The position numbers were made by a program, and so were the translations under genes. Below are positions 1 through 6,914 of a stretch of DNA of 19,120 bases, piece by piece. Source of the DNA: Bog-756 sp035531955 (GTDB taxonomy: Bacteria; Actinomycetota; Acidimicrobiia; Acidimicrobiales; RAAP-2); assembly GCA_035531955.1 (NCBI GenBank), contig DATKRZ010000043.1:1-19120 (forward strand), written 5' to 3'. How positions within the stretch are numbered: the first letter of the stretch is position 1; every line of letters begins with the position of its first letter. The notes under the pieces are model-generated. The model was given only the letters and a program-made list of their open reading frames with translations. It did no database searches and was not told the DNA's origin.

Positions 1-125
1 CCGAGGCGGCCAACCAGGCGAAGCTGGCCCTTTGGCTTCACCTCGAACCTCCGGGTACGACGCCCTCCACGGAACAAGGCGTCAGGAAGGCAGATAACGA
101 GGTCCGTCCACCGAGTCGCACGTAG
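1..125 (+). CDS. 3' end of an unidentified plus-strand gene (partial)
   Basis: The frame that begins at base 3 is open to a TAG at 123-125 and gives about 40 residues beginning EAANQAKLALWLHLEPPG. Its composition looks like real protein, and its third codon positions are mostly G or C. The two other plus frames give Arg/Pro-rich or Gly-rich peptides typical of noncoding frames in high-GC DNA. The start lies outside the window. The piece is too short to assign to a family. Because it lies 55 bases upstream of a co-directional glycosyltransferase, it could be the tail of another sugar or surface-polysaccharide gene, but this is only inference from position. Confidence 0.4.
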   Translation, partial: EAANQAKLALWLHLEPPGTTPSTEQGVRKADNEVRPPSRT

Positions 126-180
126 ACCTGATGCACGAGGAGCTCAGAACCTCTCTTGCCTTTTCACCCGTGACCCGCAG

Positions 181-1383
181 ATGACCAACTCCGTCCACCG
201 ACCCGATTCCCGCCGGCCAGCGGTGGCCGTGCTGACGGCCCACTGGGAGACCACCAGCGAAGCCGGATGGATCACCCGGCAGGTAGCGGGAGCTTTGGCG
301 TGTTCCGCCGACGTCCACGTCATCATCCCTGACGGCGCCGGACCCGCTGTCGCAATGGACGGAGTCTTCAGCGTCCATTGGCTGGGGACTCCCATCTGCC
401 CGGCCGCAGAACTCCGGCGCGAACTCCTCGTCGAAGGGATCTCAGAGACCGGTACGGGCGGCGGGTTGGCAATGACCCCGGAGCTCGGGGCCCTCCTCGA
501 CGAGGACCTGATCGAACCGTGGGCCGGCGCGGCGGATGTCCTCACAGCGCTTCTCCCCGACCTGGTGGTCATTGCCGACCACCGGAACATCGGGGCATTG
601 AGGGCGGCCGACCACCACAGTCCAGAGGTACCGGTTGTCCTGCTCGCTCTCGGCTCCGATGCCCGGTCGCTGGCCTTCCCGCACTTCGATCCGCTCTTCG
701 ACCGGGCCGACACCGTCCTTGCCGCCACGGAGACTGAACGCTCGCTGATCGTCCAACACCACGGATCGCCGGGCAAGGTCCGACGCATCGGGGCGGCACT
801 GGCCGCCAACCCCAGTGTGCTCACCGAGCCGAACCCCTGGGTGGGTGCCACGGAATACGTACTGGTCCTGACGGGCGTTGACGAAGAGGGAGAGCACGAG
901 GAGAATGAGCTCAGTCGCCTTCTCCGGGTCAGGTTCCCGGACAACCCGGTGGGGATCGCCCACAACGACGCCTTCTGCGCCTGGCACGAGGGGCGGGTCA
1001 CAAGAGGGTGGCCGATCGAGCGGTCCAGCGACCTCGATCGGCTGATGGCCTGGGCGAGGGTGACCGTCGACCTGCGCCCGGGTCGGTTGCTCGCCCGTCG
1101 ATGCGTGACCTCCCTCCTCTTCGGCACACCGATCGTCGTGCCCGAGCACAGCCGGGCCCAAGAGCATGCGAAGAGGGGTGGGGGTGGGCTCTGGTTCTCC
1201 AATCCTGCCGATCTTGCCTGGTGTGTAGAAGCTCTGCTCGAGCCCTCGACCCGCCAGCTCTTCAGCACCCAGGGCCGGACCTATGCCGAGGAGGAGTACG
1301 GCTCGACCGACGCCTTCATCGACCGGGTCGGCAAGGCTTGCGATCTCGTGCCCACCGCCGAGCCGGCCAGAAACTCGACCTGA
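181..1383 (+). CDS. Divergent GT-B (GT4-like) glycosyltransferase
   Basis: This 400-residue protein has the two-lobe layout of GT-B glycosyltransferases. The N-terminal lobe opens with a strand (AVAVLTAHW, residues 14-22) followed by EAGWITRQVAGALA, resembling the start of GT4 enzymes. The C-terminal lobe contains LLFGTPIVVPEHSRAQEH (about 312-329) and then GGGGLWFSNPADLAWCVEALL, the usual donor-site loop and following helix. The typical GT4 E-x7-E motif is not clear, so this is a diverged or possibly inactive member. No signal peptide or membrane segment is seen, so it is probably cytoplasmic. The ATG at 181 lacks a good ribosome site; the frame is open further upstream but has no plausible start codon there, and a GTG at 223 is an alternative. 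It converges with the sugar operon at 1473-4437. The donor and acceptor cannot be told. Confidence 0.75.
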   Translation: MTNSVHRPDSRRPAVAVLTAHWETTSEAGWITRQVAGALACSADVHVIIPDGAGPAVAMDGVFSVHWLGTPICPAAELRRELLVEGISETGTGGGLAMTPELGALLDEDLIEPWAGAADVLTALLPDLVVIADHRNIGALRAADHHSPEVPVVLLALGSDARSLAFPHFDPLFDRADTVLAATETERSLIVQHHGSPGKVRRIGAALAANPSVLTEPNPWVGATEYVLVLTGVDEEGEHEENELSRLLRVRFPDNPVGIAHNDAFCAWHEGRVTRGWPIERSSDLDRLMAWARVTVDLRPGRLLARRCVTSLLFGTPIVVPEHSRAQEHAKRGGGGLWFSNPADLAWCVEALLEPSTRQLFSTQGRTYAEEEYGSTDAFIDRVGKACDLVPTAEPARNST

Positions 1384-1399
1384 CGACTGACGGCTCTTG

Positions 1400-1425
1400 G
1401 CCACCGGCCCGGGCGGAGCCCGCTG
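1400..1425. terminator. Possible bidirectional hairpin between convergent genes
   Basis: The 89-base gap between the convergent stops at 1383 and 1473 contains CGGGC-GGA-GCCCG, flanked by ACCGGC on the left and GCTGGT on the right. These could pair as an imperfect GC-rich stem with a small bulge. A second short inverted repeat (GATCC-AACC-GGATC, 1436-1449) lies beside it. Neither has a T-tract, so this is not a classical intrinsic terminator. The position between two converging units is the main reason for listing it. Confidence 0.25.
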
Positions 1426-1472
1426 GTCGAGATGAGATCCAACCGGATCCCAGTTCAATCGAGCTTCTGGGT

Positions 1473-2498
1473 TCAGATGGTGCCGTCGGCGACTGCTTTC
1501 TCGATCCAGGGGACCACGTCCTGCAGGATCTTCTCGAGGCTGGTGGTGGCCTCGAAGCCCAGCACCCGCTTGGCCTTCTCGGTCGAGGGCACCCTGCGGT
1601 TGACGTCGTGCTCGAACGGAGGATCCGACACCCAGTTGAAGGGGACCTCGGGCCCCTTGATGGCCACCCAGATGGCCTGGGCCAATTCGAGCACGCTGGT
1701 CGACTCCGCCGTCGAGAGGTTGAAGTCCTCGTTCAGGGCGTCGGGGTGCTCCATGGCGTCGACGATGCCCTCGGCCAGATCGGCGCCGAAGGTGTAGTGG
1801 CGGATCTGGGTGCCGTCACCCAGGATGTGCAGGGGATCCTGGCCCTTCACCACCTTCTGGACCAGGTCGGGCACGACGTGGCTCATGGCCAGACTCACAT
1901 TGCCGCTCAGGATCTCGACGTCTCCGAGGGCCCGCCGCTCGCCGATTCCGACGCAGTTGAACGGTCGGACGATCGTGTACGGCAGCCCGTACTGATCGAA
2001 GGCCGCCTTGGCGAAGTACTCGACAGCGAGCTTCTGGAAGCCGTAGGAGGAGACGGGAGGCGGGATCTCGTGCTCCTGTCCCTCGTGGGACGGCCAGGCG
2101 TCGGCCGATTCGAAGACCATCGACGAGCTCAGATAGGTCACCTTCTGCAGCCGACCGCTCTCTCGGGCTTTGATGGCGGCATCACAGGATGAGGCGGTGA
2201 TCCGCTCGTTGGTGGCCAACAGGTCGTAGGCATAGGTGTGGAAGTAGGAGATGCCACCGATCAGGGCGGCCCCGGCGATGAAGTGGTCACAGTTGGCCAG
2301 CTCGGCGGTCATCAGGTCGACGTCTCGGGCATCGCCCTCGGTGAACCGATAGCCGTCATGGTCGTCATAGGAGCGCTTGACCGGGCCGTACTTCGAGTAG
2401 TTGTCGATCCCGACCACACTGTGGCCGCGGTCGAGCAGCTCTTTGACCACGTAGCCGCCGATGAACCCGGCAGACCCGGTGACGAGAACGTTGCTCAT
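1473..2498 (-). CDS. NAD-dependent epimerase/dehydratase (extended SDR, nucleotide sugar)
   Basis: This 341-residue protein is an extended short-chain dehydrogenase acting on nucleotide sugars. The N-terminal NAD-binding motif is TGSAGFIGG (residues 7-15). The catalytic elements are SSS (124-126) and Y152-x3-K156 in YGFQK. RPFNCVGIGE is the family's substrate-domain landmark, and the length is normal. Members include UDP-glucose 4-epimerases and dTDP-glucose 4,6-dehydratases; the sequence alone does not fix the substrate. The ATG overlaps the stop of the upstream glycosyltransferase by 4 nt, so translation is probably coupled. It is the last gene of a three-gene operon with a GT2 enzyme and a nucleotide-sugar dehydrogenase, consistent with making a modified uronic acid or related donor. 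Confidence 0.9.
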   Translation of the reverse strand: MSNVLVTGSAGFIGGYVVKELLDRGHSVVGIDNYSKYGPVKRSYDDHDGYRFTEGDARDVDLMTAELANCDHFIAGAALIGGISYFHTYAYDLLATNERITASSCDAAIKARESGRLQKVTYLSSSMVFESADAWPSHEGQEHEIPPPVSSYGFQKLAVEYFAKAAFDQYGLPYTIVRPFNCVGIGERRALGDVEILSGNVSLAMSHVVPDLVQKVVKGQDPLHILGDGTQIRHYTFGADLAEGIVDAMEHPDALNEDFNLSTAESTSVLELAQAIWVAIKGPEVPFNWVSDPPFEHDVNRRVPSTEKAKRVLGFEATTSLEKILQDVVPWIEKAVADGTI

Positions 2499-3241
2499 GA
2501 GGACCCTTTCCGCTCAGCCGCCGTACGTACCTGATCGATCTCGAGGCGAGGACCGAAGGCGAATCGCCACCAGCCGAGGTAGTGCGGGAGCCAGCTTACG
2601 ATCTTGAAGTTTGACACACCGTGGTTCCGCTCGAGCCAGATGGTGGGCACCTCGGCCACCGGGAGCCGGGCCCGCCTGGCCTTGGCCACCAGCTCGATGC
2701 CGATCTCGAACCCGGCGCTCGAGGCGATACCGACCCTCCGGACGAAGTCGACGTCGTAGGCCTTGAACGAATTGGTGGCGTCCCTCGTTCCCACCCGGGC
2801 CAATACCCACAAGGAAAGACCGGCCGCCCGGGACAGCAGGCTCTTGAGGAAGGGACCACCGACCTGTTGTCCGCCCCTCGAATACCTCGAAGCGGCGGCG
2901 ATCACCACCCCCCGCTCGACCAGGCGCACCATCTGGTCGATCTGCTGAGGGTCGTCGCACCCGTCCGCCATGGTAACCACCACCACGTCAGCGGCCGCCC
3001 GTTCGATGCCATAGCGGATGGCCTGGGCCGGCCCCGGCTCGACGTCGTTGACGACGGCGGAGGTGGTGGGGTGCTGACGGGCGTACTTCTCGACGCAGGA
3101 GACGGTGGAGTCGTCAGGAGCGTCCACCACCACCAGGATCTCGTGAGGAAGTTGCACCGACTCGGTCAACCGGGTCAGCACGTCCTCGATGTCCGAACCC
3201 TCGTTGTAGGCGGGGATGACGATGGACACCCGGGGCTTCAC
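2495..3241 (-). CDS. GT2 glycosyltransferase, dolichyl-phosphate-mannose-synthase-like
   Basis: This 248-residue GT-A enzyme begins RVSIVIPAYNEG (residues 4-15), the hallmark nucleotide-binding start of family GT2. The metal and donor site is the acidic cluster TMADGCDD (90-97). ASRYSRGG, RDATNSFKAYD and the later WLERNHGVSNFK match the DPM1-like subgroup, which moves a sugar onto a polyprenyl phosphate or a similar membrane acceptor. No C-terminal transmembrane helices are present, so it would work at the inner membrane face as a soluble or peripheral protein. The GTG start overlaps the dehydrogenase stop by 4 nt, and its own stop overlaps the epimerase start by 4 nt. The donor is probably produced by these neighbours (inference). 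Confidence 0.9.
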   Translation of the reverse strand: MKPRVSIVIPAYNEGSDIEDVLTRLTESVQLPHEILVVVDAPDDSTVSCVEKYARQHPTTSAVVNDVEPGPAQAIRYGIERAAADVVVVTMADGCDDPQQIDQMVRLVERGVVIAAASRYSRGGQQVGGPFLKSLLSRAAGLSLWVLARVGTRDATNSFKAYDVDFVRRVGIASSAGFEIGIELVAKARRARLPVAEVPTIWLERNHGVSNFKIVSWLPHYLGWWRFAFGPRLEIDQVRTAAERKGSS

Positions 3242-4437
3242 ACCACCACCCCGTCCCCCCGGAGGTTCCAGATGTCCACGACCGGCTGACGGATGGCGAT
3301 GTCGGCGTAGGCCTGATGCGGTGCCCCGATGACGACGAGGTCGGCGCGTTCGAGGACCACCTCCAGCGGGGTGAGGGAGTCGTCCACCGTCACGAACGGG
3401 TCGGTGGTCAAGACAGCCGCGGCGCGGACGTTGAGCACCCGCTTCAACTTGTAGGAGAGGCTCGAGCGGTTGTCGTCAGATCCGCCTTTGAAGGCCATGC
3501 CCAGGATTCCCACGGTCATCGAGTCGAGGTCGTAGCGGGCGGCGATCTTCGATACCAGGTAGAGCGGCAGGCCCTCGTTGATCTGCATGCTGGCTTGGCC
3601 CAGGGCGAAGTTGTTGTTGTTGAAGGCGGCCAGCTGCATGGTGTCCTTCAACAGGCACGGCCCGGCGGCAAACCCGGCTCCCGGCAGGTCGGCCGCCCGG
3701 GGGTAGTCCTCGATGACCGCCCTCCGGATGCGCTCGTAGTCGACCCCGAAATCGTTGGCCATCATGTACAGCTGGTTTGCGGCCGCGAACTTGATGTAGC
3801 GGTAGGAATTGGTGAACAGTTTGGCCAGCTCGGCCTCTTCCGGTTCGACCCGCACGATCCTCCCGGTCAGATGGCCGAACAGAGCGGCGCCCCGCTCGTA
3901 GGCCCGGTCGGTCCGTGCCGCCACGATCTGGGGAAGGGAGTGCAGCTCCTCCATCGCCTTGCCCTCGGCGATCCGCTCGGGGCAGAAGACCACGTCGATC
4001 GACTTGCCCAACCGGTCGATCAGCCGTTCCACCAAACGGGTGACGCCGGGGAACACGGTGCTGCGGAGGATGAGCAGCTGACCGTCGACCAGGTGGTCGG
4101 AGACCACCTCGAGCGCGCTGACCACGGCTTGGGGGTCGGGGTTCAGGTGTTCGTCGACCGGCGTGCCGATGACCACGACCAGATGCTCGCTGGCTCCGAT
4201 GGTGGACGGATCCGTCGACGCAGAGAGTGTTCCGTCGGCCACGGTGCGGGCCAGGACCTCGGGAGCACCCGGCTCGAGATGGGGCATCTTCCCCGACCGG
4301 ACCCGATCGACCGCAGCCAGATTGGTGTCGTAGAGGGCCACCCGCAGACCCGCATCGGCGAGGGCGAGACCCAATGGCAGACCCACGTGTCCGCAGCCAC
4401 CGAGGACGGTCACATCGGCGGTCCATCGAGCCCTCAC
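3238..4437 (-). CDS. UDP-glucose/GDP-mannose dehydrogenase family, nucleotide-sugar dehydrogenase
   Basis: The protein oxidises the C6 hydroxyl of a nucleotide sugar to the uronic acid in two NAD-dependent steps. From the GTG start chosen here it has 399 residues. Landmarks in order are the Rossmann motif GGCGHVGLP, IGTPVDE, LRSTVFPG, FCPERIAEG, the central helix AELAKLFTNSYRYIKFA, and AGPCLLKDT with the catalytic cysteine at about residue 261. GILGMAFKGGSDDNRSS marks the C-terminal UDP-binding domain. GPCLLKDT rather than the GxCLPKD of UDP-glucose dehydrogenases suggests another substrate, possibly a HexNAc nucleotide. A TTG 39 bases further upstream (4476) is an alternative start, but neither start has a ribosome site; the GTG sits just after a good -10 box. 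First gene of the sugar operon. Confidence 0.9.
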   Translation of the reverse strand: MRARWTADVTVLGGCGHVGLPLGLALADAGLRVALYDTNLAAVDRVRSGKMPHLEPGAPEVLARTVADGTLSASTDPSTIGASEHLVVVIGTPVDEHLNPDPQAVVSALEVVSDHLVDGQLLILRSTVFPGVTRLVERLIDRLGKSIDVVFCPERIAEGKAMEELHSLPQIVAARTDRAYERGAALFGHLTGRIVRVEPEEAELAKLFTNSYRYIKFAAANQLYMMANDFGVDYERIRRAVIEDYPRAADLPGAGFAAGPCLLKDTMQLAAFNNNNFALGQASMQINEGLPLYLVSKIAARYDLDSMTVGILGMAFKGGSDDNRSSLSYKLKRVLNVRAAAVLTTDPFVTVDDSLTPLEVVLERADLVVIGAPHQAYADIAIRQPVVDIWNLRGDGVVV

Positions 4438-4476
4438 CTGCGACAAGTTATCAGAAGGCTCGGCAAATCCCGGCAA
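4438..4476 (-). promoter_or_regulatory. Promoter of the sugar operon, leaderless-type
   Basis: On the minus strand TTGCCG (4476-4471) is followed 18 nt later by GATAAC (4452-4447); shifted by two bases, TAACTT (4450-4445) fits the actinobacterial -10 form TANNNT. Seven bases separate TAACTT from the GTG at 4437, the distance expected if transcription begins at the start codon. No Shine-Dalgarno sequence lies ahead of this GTG, which agrees with a leaderless message. No transcript data were available. Confidence 0.45.
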
Positions 4477-4520
4477 GGTCTCAGCATCCGGTCAGTGCAA
4501 AGCACCCGCTCCTCGCCGCC

Positions 4521-5453
4521 TCACCACCGGGCCAGGAGGCCGATCACCATCCCATCGAGGATGTCCGCCTCCGACACCAGGCACTCGTCGAACCCGAACC
4601 GGGTCATCACCTCGGCCAGGATCATCGCGCCCCCCACGATCACGTCCTCACGGCCCGCGACCATACCGGCGCGATCGAGCCGGGCGCCGCGGACCTCAGA
4701 GGCGAGTGTCCGATACCAGTCGTAGACCTCGCCGACCGACAGCACGGCGTGGTGGATGCGGTCTCGCTCGTACTCGTCGAGGCCGAGCTGCAGCGAAGCC
4801 AGCGTGGTGACGGTGCCGGCCAAGCCGACCAGTCGATGGGCGGCCAGGAACCGGGGGTGCTCGGAGGTCACCCGGTCCAACATCTCGCCGACCATGGCCT
4901 CGGCGCTCCTCAGCTCGATCGGCGTGGGCGGATCCGAGAACAGGTGGCGCTCGGTGATCCTCACGCAACCGAGCTGTAAGGAGACGGCGGTCAGGTCGGG
5001 GTCCTCGGGCCCGGAACCGGTGACCAGCTCCGTCGAACCTCCACCGATGTCCAAGACGAGAAATGGACCGCCGCTCGGATCGAGGTTGGAGACCGCCCCC
5101 GCCATGGACAGCCTTCCTTCCTCCAGTCCCGTGAGCATCTCCGGGCTGATCCCCGTGGCCTTGCCGGCTGCGTCGAGGAACTCGTCGCCGTTCGAGGCGT
5201 CGCGGGTGGCCGAGGTCGCCACCAGCCGGCCCCGGACCACCCCGAACCCGTCCATGATGCGTCGGTACTCGGCCAACACGGACAGGGAACGGTCGATCGC
5301 CTCGGAGGAGAGCGCCCCCGTTGCGTCGACACCCTCACCGAGCCGGGTGATATTGGTCAGACGCTCGAGGGGCCGGGCGGCGGTGTCGGCCACCAGTAGC
5401 CGCGTGGAATTGGTCCCGCAGTCGATGGCCGCCACCGGGCCCACTGGCTCCAT
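4521..5453 (-). CDS. Ppx/GppA family exopolyphosphatase / pppGpp phosphohydrolase
   Basis: This is a short, roughly 310-residue Ppx/GppA protein of the ASKHA fold, like the single-module mycobacterial forms, lacking the C-terminal HD-like domain of E. coli Ppx. The phosphate 1 loop is AAIDCGTNSTRLLV (residues 8-21), a conserved GLEEGRLS follows near 109-116, the phosphate 2 loop is DIGGGSTEL (135-143), and GLAGTVTTLASLQLG lies further on. It removes terminal phosphates from polyphosphate or pppGpp; which is favoured cannot be told. The ATG at 5453 was chosen because it directly precedes the first family motif and follows AAGGGG; an in-frame start at 5570 would overlap the DUF501 gene and adds nothing conserved. 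It follows DUF501 by 40 bases and ends the housekeeping run, as Rv1026 does in M. tuberculosis. Confidence 0.92.
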   Translation of the reverse strand: MEPVGPVAAIDCGTNSTRLLVADTAARPLERLTNITRLGEGVDATGALSSEAIDRSLSVLAEYRRIMDGFGVVRGRLVATSATRDASNGDEFLDAAGKATGISPEMLTGLEEGRLSMAGAVSNLDPSGGPFLVLDIGGGSTELVTGSGPEDPDLTAVSLQLGCVRITERHLFSDPPTPIELRSAEAMVGEMLDRVTSEHPRFLAAHRLVGLAGTVTTLASLQLGLDEYERDRIHHAVLSVGEVYDWYRTLASEVRGARLDRAGMVAGREDVIVGGAMILAEVMTRFGFDECLVSEADILDGMVIGLLARW

Positions 5454-5493
5454 GGACCCCTTGCTACCACGGCCGGCCGACCATGGCCCAACG

Positions 5494-6000
5494 TCAGTGG
5501 ATCCTTCCCGAAGCTGATGGGTGCAGACCGATGCGCTGTGCGGTCCACTCCCCCACCGGATCGTCAGCACCGGTGAGCCACCAGGCCAGGTGGGCGTGGA
5601 GGCACTTGACGCCGTGCCTGGTCCCGCCGACTCCCCCCGACGGCCTCGGACCCCGGTGGTCGGGAGGGATCAGGGCGTCCCGCTCACGGGTGTAGCGGGC
5701 GTGGGCGGCATCGATCCGTTCGACCGGCACCGCGGCTTCGGCCTGGCGCACCCCTCCGGTCGACTCGAGTCTGCTCACCGCATCCCGCAGGGTCGGATCC
5801 ACCAGCCAGTAGCGAGTGGGCATCGGGGTCCCGTCGAAGAGGAACGGTGCGTTCTCGATGACTGCGGGTCTCCCGTCGTCCCCCCGGACCACCACTGCGA
5901 ACGCCCCGGCCGGCTCACGCCCCAACTGCTCGGCGACGGCCTCCCGGTCGGGGTGGGCGCCATCCTGTCCGCCGGGGTCGGCCCCGGGCCCCGTGGTCAC
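5494..6000 (-). CDS. DUF501 domain protein
   Basis: This 168-residue protein carries the very conserved DUF501 core: PTRYWLVDPTLRDAVSRLE near the middle, an AHARYTRERDALIP segment, then DHRGPRPSGGVGGTRHGVKC and LHAHLAWWLTGADDPVG. The biochemical role of the family is unknown; it is found mainly in actinobacteria, nearly always between a DivIC/FtsB-like gene and a ppx/gppA gene (M. tuberculosis Rv1025). The conserved His/Cys-containing GVKCLHAHLA stretch could be a metal or active site, but that is a guess. The GTG start overlaps the upstream stop by 4 nt, suggesting translational coupling. No signal peptide or membrane segment is present. Confidence 0.93.
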   Translation of the reverse strand: MTTGPGADPGGQDGAHPDREAVAEQLGREPAGAFAVVVRGDDGRPAVIENAPFLFDGTPMPTRYWLVDPTLRDAVSRLESTGGVRQAEAAVPVERIDAAHARYTRERDALIPPDHRGPRPSGGVGGTRHGVKCLHAHLAWWLTGADDPVGEWTAQRIGLHPSASGRIH

Positions 6001-6914
6001 CTCCAGAATTCGAGCGAGTTGGTGACCCGGCCCCAGAAGCTGGTCGTGCTCTGCGCACCTGCGGTCCCCGACGGGCCGCCGGCGGCCCTGGCCCCCGGTC
6101 CGCCCGCTCGGGCCGAGGAGCCCGAGCCGCCGGCAGACGCCTGTGCGGAGAGGCCCGGGTCAGGGGACATGTCCGGAGCGTTGGCCGGCGCCACCAACGG
6201 TTGGGTGCCCGGGTCACCGACGGTGGGCCCACCCCGGGTGGTCCCCGCGGACCTGCCGCCAGGGGGCAGGACGACGTAGAGGGTCTGTCCCGGTGAGACC
6301 ATCTGGTACTCCTCGCGGGCCAGTCGATCGATGGCCGCGGTGGAATTCAGCTGCCGCTGCTGCTCGGCCAACGACCGGTTGGTGGCCTGGAGCTGGCGGA
6401 GCTGGGCGGCAGCGGCCGAAAGCTGGTGGTGCTGGGACAAGAGGGCGCCCAGAGGGAAGCTCGCCACCAGCACGACGACCGCGAGGGTGGTGGCGAGGGC
6501 CAGTGGGATTCGGCGCCGACGGGCCAGGGCCGCTTCCTGGGCATCGGTCGAGGACGACGATCGGGCCTTCGCCGCGGCCGCGGCCACGCGAGGTCTCCAG
6601 TCCCGAAGCCGGCGGTACCCGCGCGTGGCCGTCGGCGGGCGGCCCCGCCTGTGCGGGTCGGACCCGGTGGGCGGTTCCGGCGCCTTCGGCCTCTTCGCCG
6701 CCCGTGGCCCCGGGGAGGGCTTCGCCTTCGCTGCCGCTCTCGCCGGCCCCTTCCGGCCCTTCGCCGGCTTGGGCCCTCGGGACGCCTTGGCCTCGGCTGC
6801 GGCCCGGAAGCGAGCCGCCACCTCCGGGTCGCTGGCCGGGCCGAAGGCCCGCGGCGCACTCGCCGGCTTCTTGCCCCTGGCGCCATGCGAGCGGGCGTGG
6901 AGGCGACCGCTCAC
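5997..6914 (-). CDS. Septum formation initiator family protein (DivIC/FtsB-like)
   Basis: The protein has 305 residues in four parts. Residues 1-135 are a long basic cytoplasmic tail rich in Ala, Lys, Pro and Arg. A single transmembrane helix (about 136-159) follows ARRRR, giving a type II, N-in membrane protein. A short coiled coil (about 160-190, SQHHQLSAAAAQLRQLQ onward) leads into IDRLAREEYQMVSPGQTLYV (about 195-214), the DivIC/FtsB signature. The remaining 90 residues are Gly/Ser/Pro-rich and would be extracytoplasmic. FtsB/DivIC proteins pair with FtsL and FtsQ at the division septum. Most family members are only 100-150 residues, so both extensions are unusual; M. tuberculosis Rv1024 is also enlarged. 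The GTG start overlaps the enolase stop by 4 nt. Confidence 0.88.
   Translation of the reverse strand: MSGRLHARSHGARGKKPASAPRAFGPASDPEVAARFRAAAEAKASRGPKPAKGRKGPARAAAKAKPSPGPRAAKRPKAPEPPTGSDPHRRGRPPTATRGYRRLRDWRPRVAAAAAKARSSSSTDAQEAALARRRRIPLALATTLAVVVLVASFPLGALLSQHHQLSAAAAQLRQLQATNRSLAEQQRQLNSTAAIDRLAREEYQMVSPGQTLYVVLPPGGRSAGTTRGGPTVGDPGTQPLVAPANAPDMSPDPGLSAQASAGGSGSSARAGGPGARAAGGPSGTAGAQSTTSFWGRVTNSLEFWR

Noticed and set aside
1..180. Glycosyltransferase frame open to the left edge
   Set aside because: No start codon occurs there and the peptide is Arg/Pro-rich; another frame in the same stretch looks like a genuine gene end.
5454..5570. Longer Ppx/GppA start at 5570
   Set aside because: The extra 39 residues are not conserved and overlap the DUF501 gene; the ATG at 5453 has a ribosome site and begins just before the phosphate loop.
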